Shown here: positions 1 through 5,816 of the stretch, piece by piece
Numbering within the stretch: position 1 is the stretch's first letter
Layout: each line of letters begins with the position of its first letter
From: Deltaproteobacteria bacterium
GTDB lineage: Bacteria > Desulfobacterota > Desulfarculia > Adiutricales > Adiutricaceae
Direction of reading: 5' to 3'
NCBI GenBank assembly: GCA_031279525.1
Contig: JAITIH010000228.1
Location: forward strand, 1-8,841
DNA: 8,841 bases
Program-made: the position numbers and the translations under genes
Notes under the pieces: generated by a model
What the model was told of the DNA's origin: nothing
The model's database searches: none
What the model saw: only the letters and a program-made list of their open reading frames with translations

Positions 1-5
1 GTCAT
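1..5 (-). CDS. Possible start of a fifth operon gene, cut by the window edge
   Basis: On the minus strand an ATG lies at 5-3, 14 bases after the stop codon of the last permease gene. It is preceded by AAGGGA (20-15) at a 9-base spacing, a plausible ribosome binding site. Only the start codon and two more bases are visible, so the product is unknown. The spacing and the absence of a terminator hairpin after the permease fit an operon that continues leftwards. The call rests only on the start-site context. Confidence 0.25.
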
Positions 6-19
6 GGCGGCGGGTCCCT

Positions 20-742
20 TTAGTGGACTTTTAGGCCGGGGATGGCCATTTTCTTTTCTAAAACGCGCAAGATGGCCGTGGCCACGGTGACCATGGCCAA
101 GTAATAGGCCGCGGCCAGAAAGTAGCATTCTAAGTGCCGAAAGTGCATGGAGGCCACCATCTTGGCCTGGCCGGTGATCTCGACGGCGGTGACCACCAGG
201 GCCAGGGAGGAGTATTTTATCAAGTAGATTATCTCGTTGCCGCAGCCGGGCAGGGCCCGACGGATAGCCACAGGGGCGATGATGGACCAGAAAGCCTGGG
301 AGCGGGAGAAGCCTAAGGCCTGGGCGGCCAGGAACTGGCCTTTTTTGATGGAGAGAATAGCCCCCCGGATGTACTCCGATTGGTAAGCCCCGCTGCACAG
401 AGTAAAGCCCAAAACGGCCGCCGCGAACGGGGAGAGCAAAAGGGCCCGCCAGAAGGGCGGGCAACCTAAGGGCTTTAGGTGGCTCTCGATGATGAGGGCG
501 AGGCTGGGTAGGCCGTAGAACCACATGTCCAGCTGGACGACCAAGGGGGTGCCCCGGAAAACGGCTACGTAAAAGTTTAAGAGCCTCGAAAGGCTTTTGG
601 GACCCACCGCCCGGCCGGCCCCCACCAACAAGCCTAAGATCACCCCCAAAACGGCCGAGGGGACGATGAGGCCGATGGATAGCCCTAAGCCTTTGTTGAC
701 GGCGGGAATGAGGATCTCCCGGTAAAACTCCCAGGTCGACAT
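20..742 (-). CDS. Polar amino acid ABC transporter permease (HisM/GlnP family), second permease
   Basis: A 240-residue inner-membrane permease of the His/Glu/Gln/Arg ABC family; it would form half of a heterodimeric channel with the permease at 1497-2297. Several hydrophobic segments are visible (about 18-42, 58-85, 102-120, 175-195, 205-225). The family motif FRGTPLVVQL is at residues 62-71. The cytoplasmic EAA loop that docks on the ATPase runs from G135 to about A159 (GQFLAAQALGFSR, then IIAPVAIRRALP). Length is normal for the family. The ATG is only 2 bases after the ATPase stop codon, with no strong Shine-Dalgarno sequence, so translation is probably coupled to the ATPase gene. Stop codon TAA. 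The family call is firm. The substrate cannot be read from the permease; polar amino acid is the family default. Confidence 0.93.
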   Translation of the reverse strand: MSTWEFYREILIPAVNKGLGLSIGLIVPSAVLGVILGLLVGAGRAVGPKSLSRLLNFYVAVFRGTPLVVQLDMWFYGLPSLALIIESHLKPLGCPPFWRALLLSPFAAAVLGFTLCSGAYQSEYIRGAILSIKKGQFLAAQALGFSRSQAFWSIIAPVAIRRALPGCGNEIIYLIKYSSLALVVTAVEITGQAKMVASMHFRHLECYFLAAAYYLAMVTVATAILRVLEKKMAIPGLKVH

Positions 743-744
743 CG

Positions 745-1500
745 TTAGCGCCCGGTCACTTGGGCGAGCTTGGCGCAGAACTCGGCCGCCCGGCCCCCGC
801 CGCCGGGCTCAAGGATCTTGGGCGGGCCGGCCTCCACCACGCGGCCGGCCTCCATGAAGATTATTTCCTTAGTCAAGTGGCGGGCGAAGCCAATCTGGTG
901 GGTGGCCATGAGCATGGTCATGCCGCTTAAGGAGAGCTGGGCGATGACGTTTAGAACCTCGCCAATGAGCTCCGGGTCTAAGGCGCTGGTGGGCTCGTCC
1001 AGGAGCATGGCCATGGGGTCCATGGCCAGGGCTCTGGCCAAGGAGACCCTTTGCTTCTGGCCGCCGGACAATTGGGAAGGGTACAAGGCGGCCTTGTCGG
1101 CCAGGCCGACCCGCTCCAACTCGGCCATGGCCCTTTGGCGGGCTAGGGCCTTTTTCTGACCCTTGACCTTCTGAAGGGCGATGGCCACGTTGTCCCGGGC
1201 GCAGAGGTGGTCGAAGAGGTTAAAATCCTGGAAGATCATGCCGATCTTCTGGCGAAATTCGCAGATGTTCCGGCGGCTCATCTCCCTGGCCGACTGGCCA
1301 TCTAGGAAAACGTCGCCGGAGTCCGGGACCTGGAGGAAGTTGACGCACTGCAACAAGGTGCTTTTGCCGCCGCCTGAGGGGCCGATGACGACTTTAAGGT
1401 CGCCCCGCTCCAGGGAAAGGGACACGTCGTCCAGGATGGTCTTGCCGTCGATGACTCGGCTGACGTGGCTGACCTCGAGTAAGGGCCTAGTCTCGCTCAT
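745..1500 (-). CDS. Polar amino acid ABC transporter ATP-binding protein (GlnQ/HisP family)
   Basis: A 251-residue cytoplasmic ATPase that would power the importer formed by the flanking genes. All nucleotide-binding motifs are intact: Walker A GPSGGGKST (40-48), Q-loop Gln91 in IFQDFNLF, signature LSGGQKQRVSLARAL (144-158), Walker B MLLDE (165-169), D-loop SALD (172-175) and H-loop His201 in MATHQIGFA. I place the start at the ATG at 1500-1498 (MSETRPLLEVSHV). The reading frame stays open 43 codons further upstream, but that extension lies inside the preceding permease and reads as low-complexity Arg/Gly/Pro. The chosen ATG overlaps the permease stop as ATGA, a typical translational-coupling junction, with AAAGG upstream. 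Its position between two permease genes matches a heterodimeric transporter. The C-terminal tail is slightly Gly-rich (PGGGGRAAEF). Confidence 0.95.
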   Translation of the reverse strand: MSETRPLLEVSHVSRVIDGKTILDDVSLSLERGDLKVVIGPSGGGKSTLLQCVNFLQVPDSGDVFLDGQSAREMSRRNICEFRQKIGMIFQDFNLFDHLCARDNVAIALQKVKGQKKALARQRAMAELERVGLADKAALYPSQLSGGQKQRVSLARALAMDPMAMLLDEPTSALDPELIGEVLNVIAQLSLSGMTMLMATHQIGFARHLTKEIIFMEAGRVVEAGPPKILEPGGGGRAAEFCAKLAQVTGR

Positions 1501-2297
1501 GGGGATTTCGCCTTTTCCAAAAGAGCCGCCTCCTCCAAGGCCAGGTCCTCGGCCCGGTAGGCCTCGTGGCCGAGGCCAGGGACGCGGGTCTTGGCGTCCA
1601 AGGCGGCTAGGGCTTTGACGCCTATCCAAGTTAAGGCGAAATACAATAGGCCGGCCAAAAAGTAGAAGCGGATGTGGGCGAAGGTCGTCGAGGCCATGAA
1701 GCGGGTCCGGGCCATGATCTCCATGGTGCCTAAGACGTAGGCCACGGCCGAGTCCTTCAGCAAAATGGAGTATTCGTTGGACCAGGCCGGAATGGAGATC
1801 CTAATGGCCTGGGGCAGGATCACGTGGCGGGCCGCCCCTAGGCGGGTAAAGCCTAAGGCCCTCGCGGCCATAAACTGGCCGGGGGGCAGCGACAGGATGG
1901 CCCCTTTGAAGATTTGGGATTGATAGGCCGCGCTGGCCAGGCCCAAGGCTAGGACCGAGGCCATGAAGGGCGACAGGATAAGCCTGTCCTCAAAAACTTT
2001 TTGGTAAAGGTCCTCGATGAAGTCGAAAACCCCAAAGTAGATCAAAAACATCAAGACTAGGATCGGGATGCCCCGAAAAAACCAGACGTACAGCCAAGCC
2101 AGCTTGCGGATCCAGCCCGGGCCGTAGACCTCGACCGCGGAAAGCGGCAGACCCATGACCAGCCCTAAGGTCATGGCCCCGGCGATCAAGGCCGCGGTAT
2201 ACCCGGACCCGCGGGCGACGAAAAGCGCGGATTGCGAAAATTCGGCCAGGCTGGTCAGCGCGTCGGCGGAGATGAGGGCGGCGCTCAAGGCTTCCAC
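1497..2297 (-). CDS. Polar amino acid ABC transporter permease (HisM/GlnP family), first permease
   Basis: A 266-residue integral membrane permease, partner of the one at 20-742. Hydrophobic segments lie near residues 33-55, 66-92, 108-125, 183-197 and 210-232. FRGIP (74-78) is the family motif, and the EAA loop runs from G140 to about A164 (GQFMAARALGFTR, then VILPQA). The start codon is GTG at 2297-2295. GAGGG six bases upstream supports it, and the next in-frame Met (residue 42) would remove part of the first membrane segment. The protein ends with a 26-residue hydrophilic, acidic tail after the usual VPGLG-like terminus (residues 241-266), longer than in the partner permease. The gene follows the binding protein by 42 bases and overlaps the ATPase gene by 4 bases (ATGA). 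It is confidently a permease; the substrate is inferred only as a polar amino acid. Confidence 0.94.
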   Translation of the reverse strand: MEALSAALISADALTSLAEFSQSALFVARGSGYTAALIAGAMTLGLVMGLPLSAVEVYGPGWIRKLAWLYVWFFRGIPILVLMFLIYFGVFDFIEDLYQKVFEDRLILSPFMASVLALGLASAAYQSQIFKGAILSLPPGQFMAARALGFTRLGAARHVILPQAIRISIPAWSNEYSILLKDSAVAYVLGTMEIMARTRFMASTTFAHIRFYFLAGLLYFALTWIGVKALAALDAKTRVPGLGHEAYRAEDLALEEAALLEKAKSP

Positions 2298-2302
2298 AAC
2301 CG

Positions 2303-2307
2303 CCCTC
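2303..2307 (-). promoter_or_regulatory. Ribosome binding site fixing the GTG start of the first permease
   Basis: GAGGG on the minus strand ends six bases (counting from GAGG) before the GTG at 2297. It decides between that GTG and later in-frame Met codons, which would truncate the first membrane segment. Confidence 0.6.
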
Positions 2308-2339
2308 GAGCGCCGTCAAAACCCAAGAAATGGGCTGGA

Positions 2340-3098
2340 TTAATGGATTTCACCGGGCTTATACTTCGCCTTTAAAACCTCCCAGTAGGGATCTTTCGTC
2401 AAAAGGGTTAGGCCCCTGTTCAAGGCCTCGAGCAGCTCCGCGTTGTCTTTGTTGACCCCGTAAGCGAACTGCTCCGAGGGGATCCCGGCGTCGCCGATGG
2501 ATTTCACGGCCAGGTGCTTGATGACCTCGCCCGCCGGGGCGTCGTTTAAGACCACCGCCGCAATCCGGCCGTTGACCACGTCGCTGGCTGCGAGCTCGGC
2601 CGAGGAGTAGGCCGACAGTTCGTAGTTCCGGCCGTTAGAGCCGTTAGAGTCCTCCATGGCCTTGGCTTCCGAGGTTCCCTGCTGGACGCCGATTTTTAGG
2701 CCGCCGGTCAAGACGCCCTCGACGGTCAGGTCGGAGTCCTTGCGGACTAAGACGAGCTGTTCGACCTTCCAGTATGGTTCGGAGAACGCTATTTGGGCCG
2801 CTCGCTCGGCGGTGATGGACAGGCCCGAGGCCACCAGGTCTATTTTCTTGTCCTTTAGGCTGGTGATGATGGAGTCCCACTCCATGGGTTGGTGCCTGAC
2901 CGTGAACCCAAGCCTTTCGGCGATCCAGTTAATGGCCTCAACGTCGAAGCCCGTCGCCTGGCCATCGGGGCCCATTAAGGCGAAGGGCGGGAAGTTAGCG
3001 TCGATGCCGTTGATGAAAGTCTTGCCGGCCACGTCGGCCATGAGGGGAGCGGCGGCCAAGGACAGCGCGAGGAAGGCGGAAAAAAGGATTTTTTTCAT
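2340..3098 (-). CDS. Amino acid ABC transporter substrate-binding protein, periplasmic (SBP_bac_3 family)
   Basis: A 252-residue exported solute receptor that would deliver a polar amino acid to the permease pair. MKK plus a hydrophobic stretch (residues 4-19) and LMA-DV near residue 21 form a Sec signal peptide. There is no lipobox Cys, so it should be soluble in the periplasm. Family landmarks are GFDVE (50-54), SGLSITAER with Arg99 (expected to bind the ligand carboxylate), FSEPYW (105-110), GVQQGTS (137-143) and Asp186 (expected to bind the amino group). The frame opens with a TTG at 3110, but I use the ATG at 3098 because GGTGAG sits four bases before it and MKK starts a clean signal peptide. 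The loop after GVQQGTS holds SNGSNG (151-156), encoded by an exact 9-bp tandem duplication. First gene of the operon. Exact substrate not determinable by eye. Confidence 0.94.
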   Translation of the reverse strand: MKKILFSAFLALSLAAAPLMADVAGKTFINGIDANFPPFALMGPDGQATGFDVEAINWIAERLGFTVRHQPMEWDSIITSLKDKKIDLVASGLSITAERAAQIAFSEPYWKVEQLVLVRKDSDLTVEGVLTGGLKIGVQQGTSEAKAMEDSNGSNGRNYELSAYSSAELAASDVVNGRIAAVVLNDAPAGEVIKHLAVKSIGDAGIPSEQFAYGVNKDNAELLEALNRGLTLLTKDPYWEVLKAKYKPGEIH

Positions 3099-3102
3099 AC
3101 AA

Positions 3103-3108
3103 CTCACC
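3103..3108 (-). promoter_or_regulatory. Ribosome binding site of the binding-protein gene
   Basis: GGTGAG on the minus strand lies four bases before the ATG at 3098. It favours this ATG over the in-frame TTG at 3110, which lies upstream of this site and has no purine-rich site of its own. Confidence 0.6.
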
Positions 3109-3138
3109 AAAAGTGGAATATGAGCCAGGGGCGGAAAG

Positions 3139-3157
3139 AGGTCGACTTAAGCGACCT
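3139..3157 (-). other. Hairpin in the leader near the start of the binding-protein gene
   Basis: AGGTCG (3139-3144) and CGACCT (3152-3157) form a perfect 6-bp inverted repeat around a 7-base loop, about 40 bases before the start codon. There is no T-tract on the minus strand, so it is not a terminator. It belongs to the same long leader as the hairpin cluster at 3200-3331. Confidence 0.5.
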
Positions 3158-3199
3158 TCATGCGGGCGTTGAATATTGCGGCTGGCGGCGACTGACCGG

Positions 3200-3331
3200 C
3201 TAGCCTTCAGCTAGAGCGAGGCCAACCGCGCGTAGTTGGGCGATTGGCTCGCTTTAACGTTTTTCTGGGCCTCGCGGAGGCTACCTAAAACCTCGTTAAG
3301 CGGGTCGCCAGAGCTTTATCTCTTTTGCGAC
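3200..3331 (-). ncRNA. Candidate structured 5' leader RNA of the amino acid ABC operon
   Basis: Four hairpins follow one another with gaps of only 1-4 bases, starting at the predicted transcript start. H1 (3304-3331) pairs GTCGC/GCGAC plus AGAG/CTCT. H2 (3254-3299) pairs TTAACG/CGTTAA, an internal T/A run, and GCCTC/GAGGC around a 3-base loop. H3 (3216-3252) pairs GCGAGGCCAA with TTGGCTCGC with one bulge. H4 (3200-3214) pairs CTAGC/GCTAG. I recognise no known riboswitch consensus (lysine, glycine, SAM, cobalamin, glutamine). The position suggests a regulatory leader, but GC-rich DNA forms hairpins by chance, so the function is inference. No protein-coding gene is credible here. Confidence 0.4.
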
Positions 3332-3339
3332 GATGGGGC

Positions 3340-3368
3340 ATTATATTAAAAGGCCTGAATTTTGGCAA
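3340..3368 (-). promoter_or_regulatory. Sigma-70 type promoter for the amino acid ABC operon
   Basis: Read on the minus strand, TTGCCA (3368-3363, five of six matches to TTGACA) is followed by a 17-base spacer and a perfect TATAAT (3345-3340). The predicted start, near 3333, falls at the edge of the first leader hairpin. This leaves a leader of about 235 bases before the binding-protein ATG. It is the best promoter on this strand between the operon and the hydrolase gene. Confidence 0.65.
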
Positions 3369-3465
3369 ACTATAATTTTGGGCGTACAGGGCCAATAGGC
3401 CCGGGTTAAAGCCGAGAACCAGCGGAATTTGGCCGCTTGCCACCAAACGGGGACGCTAAAAAGCC

Positions 3466-3580
3466 AAAAAAAATGCTAAATGTAATAAATAAACTAAAGA
3501 ACTTAGCATTATAATAAAATTTAAACACCATAATACATTAACTAATTACTAAAATAATTTTATTATGATTAACTAATTGG
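3466..3580. repeat. AT-rich island with nested inverted repeats and an 11-bp direct repeat
   Basis: About 115 bases are almost entirely A and T, in sharp contrast to the GC-rich surroundings. AATGCTAA (3472-3479) faces TTAGCATT (3503-3510). An 11-bp arm (3511-3521) faces its perfect complement (3556-3566). ATTAACTAATT occurs twice in the same orientation (3537-3547 and 3568-3578), 31 bases apart, which puts both copies on nearly the same face of the helix. It lies between the divergent operon promoter and the P1-hydrolase gene, where an operator would be expected. No DnaA-box cluster is visible, so an origin is not supported. Confidence 0.55.
3538..3566 (+). promoter_or_regulatory. Weak candidate promoter for the P1-family hydrolase gene
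   Basis: TTAACT (3538-3543) and TATTAT (3561-3566) are separated by 17 bases, matching four of six and five of six consensus positions. The two ATTAACTAATT repeats would cover the -35 box and the start site. Such matches are frequent in AT-rich DNA, and the start would lie about 330 bases before the gene, so confidence is low. Confidence 0.3.
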
Positions 3581-3707
3581 TCGAGCTTTGGCTTTCTACT
3601 CACAAAAACGGTCAATATTGAGCCTAAAAACAGTATTGTCTCCGAAAGGACTTTTTTATAGGCCAAAAGGGCGTTTGAGGGCCGGATCCTCGCGCGCCGC
3701 CTTTTTT

Positions 3708-3730
3708 CGCCGCGAAGAGCGCCGTTTTTT
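3708..3730 (+). terminator. Terminator-like hairpin upstream of the P1-family hydrolase gene
   Basis: CGCCGC (3708-3713) can pair with GCGCCG (3719-3724) with one C-C mismatch around the loop GAAGA, directly followed by six T (3725-3730). A second run of six T lies at 3702-3707. It sits between the candidate promoter and the hydrolase start. It might end a short upstream transcript or act as an attenuator. The rest of 3581-3904 holds no credible gene. Confidence 0.35.
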
Positions 3731-3892
3731 CCTAAAAAAGGTCGGTTTTGGCCGTTTTTGGGGGGATATTTCTGGGCCAGGGCCTTTGTTCGCCTCGCGA
3801 GGCTAGCCGTTTCGGTTTTAAAAGCTTAAAATAAACCAAAAAACTTTCGATCGACCTATGTCTTTTCCCTGGTTTTTCGCCATTTTAATTTT

Positions 3893-3897
3893 AAAGG
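3893..3897 (+). promoter_or_regulatory. Ribosome binding site of the P1-family hydrolase gene
   Basis: AAAGG lies seven bases before the ATG at 3905, supporting that start. Confidence 0.6.
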
Positions 3898-3904
3898 CCA
3901 AAAA

Positions 3905-4876
3905 ATGGACGTCGTCTCCCTTGCCGAAATAGAGGGTTTTTCCGTCGGCCACCAAGAAGACCCGGTGGCCCGAACTGGCTGCACGGTCGTTTTGTGCCCA
4001 GCCGGGGCGGTGGCCTCGGCCTACACGCCTGGGTTCGCCCCGGGCGGGCGGGAAATGGAAGCCTTAAAGCCCGCCGGGATGGTTCAGGCCATCCACGGCC
4101 TGACCCTTTCTGGGGGTAGCGCGTTTGGCCTGGCCGCCGCCTCGGGCGTGGTCAGGCGTCTTCTGGAAATGGGCGCGGGCCTCGACGCCGGGGCGATCCG
4201 AGTGCCCGTGGCGCCGGGCGCGGTCATTTACGACTATCCCGCCAACCGATCTAAGGGCCAGTCGCCCAACGAGCGAATGGGTTACGAGGCCGCGGTCAAG
4301 GCCAGCCAAACTCCCCTTTTAAGCGGCCCATTTGGGGCGGGCTATTCGGCTCGGTCCGGCAAATTGGGCGGCGAGGAACTTTCTAGCCATTCCGGGATAG
4401 GGGTTTTCGGGCTCACAAACCCGTCCGGCCTAAAGATGGCGGCTTTAGCGGTCGTCAATCCCTTGGGCAGCGTGGTCAATCCCTATAGCGGCGAGATAAT
4501 CTCCGGTTTGCGGCGCCCGGGCGGGGGCCTGGCAAGTCGGGCGGAGATTCTGGCCGCCCTGGAAAGGGGCGGCTTCGATCGATCCGGTCGGACAGTCCTG
4601 GCGGTCGTGGGGACCAACGCCCAGATCGACAAGCTAAACGCCTATCGCCTGGCCCGCATGGCCGGGGCGGGGATCGCCCGGGCCATTTACCCAGCTCACC
4701 TCATGTTCGACGGGGACACGGTATTCGCCTTAAGCTCGGGCCAAGGCCCGGCGGTGGACATTTCCTATCTCGGGGCCTTGGGGGCTGAAATCCTGGCCGA
4801 GGCCATCGTTCGGTCCGTGCCCCCGGTCGTGGAAATAGACCCCGACCTCACGGATGAGTCAGGTCGACCGGCCTAA
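3905..4876 (+). CDS. P1-family peptidase / self-processing amidohydrolase (DmpA/NylC-like, peptidase family S58)
   Basis: A 323-residue N-terminal-nucleophile hydrolase. The family cleaves itself into two chains and then cleaves amide bonds (N-terminal residues, beta-peptides, or nylon oligomers in NylC). Landmarks are GFSVGH (11-16), TLSGGSAFGLAAASG (67-81), PVAPGAVIYDYPANR (101-115), GKLGGEE (152-158), AVVNPLGSVVNPYSGEIISG (182-201), TVLAVVGTNA (230-239) and RAIYPAHLMFDGDTVFALSSG (259-279, read as two adjoining motifs). By position against NylC, Thr230 should be the nucleophile freed by self-cleavage, but the residue before it is Arg229 where NylC has Asn. No signal peptide is seen, so it is probably cytoplasmic. 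Length fits the family. The ATG has AAAGG seven bases upstream. The gene stands alone, facing away from the ABC operon. Family call firm; substrate unknown. Confidence 0.9.
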   Translation: MDVVSLAEIEGFSVGHQEDPVARTGCTVVLCPAGAVASAYTPGFAPGGREMEALKPAGMVQAIHGLTLSGGSAFGLAAASGVVRRLLEMGAGLDAGAIRVPVAPGAVIYDYPANRSKGQSPNERMGYEAAVKASQTPLLSGPFGAGYSARSGKLGGEELSSHSGIGVFGLTNPSGLKMAALAVVNPLGSVVNPYSGEIISGLRRPGGGLASRAEILAALERGGFDRSGRTVLAVVGTNAQIDKLNAYRLARMAGAGIARAIYPAHLMFDGDTVFALSSGQGPAVDISYLGALGAEILAEAIVRSVPPVVEIDPDLTDESGRPA

Positions 4877-4908
4877 GCGCTAGGCGCGTTTTAAGCTTAA
4901 ATTAGATT

Positions 4909-4930
4909 AAATCCGTTAGCGAATGGATTT
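4909..4930 (+). other. Weak hairpin downstream of the P1-family hydrolase gene
   Basis: AAATCC (4909-4914) pairs with GGATTT (4925-4930) around a 10-base loop, 32 bases after the hydrolase stop codon. The T-run is only four bases, part of it inside the stem, so it is at best a poor terminator. No better one is visible close to the gene. Confidence 0.25.
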
Positions 4931-4972
4931 TACCTTATGTTTAAATTGGCCTAAAGCTTAAGGCCCAAACTA

Positions 4973-5014
4973 GCCAGGCCTTAAGGCTAAATGGCCAGGC
5001 CGTAAGGCTAAGCG
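4973..5014 (+). repeat. Two tandem copies of a 21-bp repeat
   Basis: The units 4973-4993 and 4994-5014 both begin GCCAGGCC and agree at 18 of 21 positions (differences at 4981/5002, 4991/5012 and 4992/5013). The second copy supplies the left arm of the long hairpin at 5000-5051. No reading frame uses the repeat as protein. Confidence 0.75.
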
Positions 5015-5051
5015 GAACCCTTTGGCGTGGCCAATGGGGATAGCCTTACGG
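5000..5051. repeat. Long interrupted hairpin in the spacer
   Basis: CCGTAAGGCTA (5000-5010) faces a perfect 11-bp complement TAGCCTTACGG (5041-5051). Inside, CCC (5018-5020) pairs with GGG (5036-5038), and TTGGC (5022-5026) pairs with GCCAA (5030-5034) around a 3-base loop. This gives 19 pairs in 52 bases. No T-tract follows on either strand, so it is not a classical terminator. It might be a REP-like element or part of an RNA. Confidence 0.6.
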
Positions 5052-5342
5052 GCGGATCGGGCCTTTTACGCTCGGCCAACTTTTTTACGCCAAAATCGGC
5101 TTTAGGTTTAGCGAAAAAGACTTTGACCATGGCCCCGATTGAGGCCGCCTGACGGCGATCTCGCGTTTAACTGCGGCCTTAAAACGAATTTAATGGCTGA
5201 TTTTATGTTTAATCGCCGGGCGAAACGGCTTTCATCGTCATAGAAAAGGTCGACGTCGCCACTAATCGTTTATTTTACCTTAGGCCGTCATTTTTTGAGG
5301 CCAGGCCTAAAATTGACGAAAATCGCGTATGGTTGAGTTTTG

Positions 5343-5383
5343 TCTCGTTTTGTCGAGATTTTAGGCGCGGTCGTTAGACCGCG
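5343..5383. other. Two adjacent perfect hairpins
   Basis: TCTCG (5343-5347) pairs with CGAGA (5354-5358) and is followed by TTTT. CGCGGTC (5366-5372) pairs perfectly with GACCGCG (5377-5383) around the loop GTTA. The first resembles a very weak plus-strand terminator. The second has no T-run on either side. No gene is attached to them. Confidence 0.4.
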
Positions 5384-5431
5384 GCGAAAAATATGAAACC
5401 GTCTTTATATTCTTCTCGCCTTTGGCTAATT

Positions 5432-5479
5432 TTTTAGCGACTATTTTAACGACTCAATTAACGATTCTTTTAACGACGA
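5432..5479 (+). repeat. Four tandem copies of a degenerate 12-bp repeat
   Basis: Units start at 5432, 5444, 5456 and 5468: TTTTAGCGACTA, TTTTAACGACTC, AATTAACGATTC and TTTTAACGACGA. The core TTAACGA (TTAGCGA in the first copy) recurs every 12 bases exactly. Soon after, TCGCGAGCC occurs twice (5484-5492 and 5508-5516), 24 bases apart, which is two more repeat lengths. The array could be protein-binding sites or replication slippage. With four copies and no replication gene nearby, an origin is not supported. Confidence 0.7.
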
Positions 5480-5483
5480 TAGC

Positions 5484-5516
5484 TCGCGAGCCCGCCTCAT
5501 TAAAAAATCGCGAGCC
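5484..5516 (+). repeat. Nine-bp direct repeat TCGCGAGCC, 24 bases apart
   Basis: Exact copies lie at 5484-5492 and 5508-5516. The first is part of a 10-bp palindrome (GCTCGCGAGC, 5482-5491). They follow directly after the 12-bp tandem array and keep a multiple of its period. Confidence 0.5.
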
Positions 5517-5587
5517 AAAAGCATATCGCCTTCCAGTTCCCTACCTGTTGCGCTTTGGCCGATCCATCGTCCAAGATCTAGTCATAA

Positions 5588-5630
5588 GCCCTGGCCGCGG
5601 CCAGGGCCTCGCCTACGGCCAGGCCTGGCC
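5588..5630. repeat. Pair of long perfect palindromes
   Basis: GCCCTGGCCGCGGCCAGGGC (5588-5607) is a perfect 20-bp palindrome. Ten bases later GGCCAGGCCTGGCC (5617-5630) is a perfect 14-bp palindrome sharing GGCCAGG with it. Neither is followed by a T-tract. They could be binding sites for a dimeric protein or cruciform-prone DNA. Confidence 0.7.
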
Positions 5631-5816
5631 AAAGCCATTTCTCTGAGCGCCCTTTTCCGGCCCGGGATAACGGACGCGCGGCCTTAACTTCAGTCCAGTT
5701 AACGGCCGATTGGCCCTTCGCTTAAGAAGGCTTGAGGGAGGACGTTAATTTCGTCGCAAGGAAATTTTATAGATCGTCGGATGGCGCGAAAGGCCAAATC
5801 AATTGTGACTAAACGG

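Noticed and set aside
1501..1629. N-terminal extension of the ATPase frame by 43 codons
   Set aside because: It lies inside the preceding permease gene, reads as Arg/Gly/Pro low complexity, and the ATG at 1500 has the ATGA overlap and an upstream AAAGG.
3466..3580. Replication origin in the AT-rich island
   Set aside because: No TTATCCACA-type DnaA boxes and no dnaA, dnaN, rep or par gene nearby.
3588..3806. Open frame of 72 codons on the plus strand
   Set aside because: It starts with TTG, has no ribosome binding site or family resemblance, and runs through the terminator-like T-runs.
5432..5516. CRISPR array or plasmid-type origin iterons
   Set aside because: Units are 12 bp without spacers, only four copies exist, and no cas or replication gene is present.
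5422..5646. Open frame of 74 codons on the plus strand
   Set aside because: It has a TTG start and no ribosome binding site. Its LTT-type repetition is just the translation of the 12-bp DNA repeat, and it ends in the palindromes.
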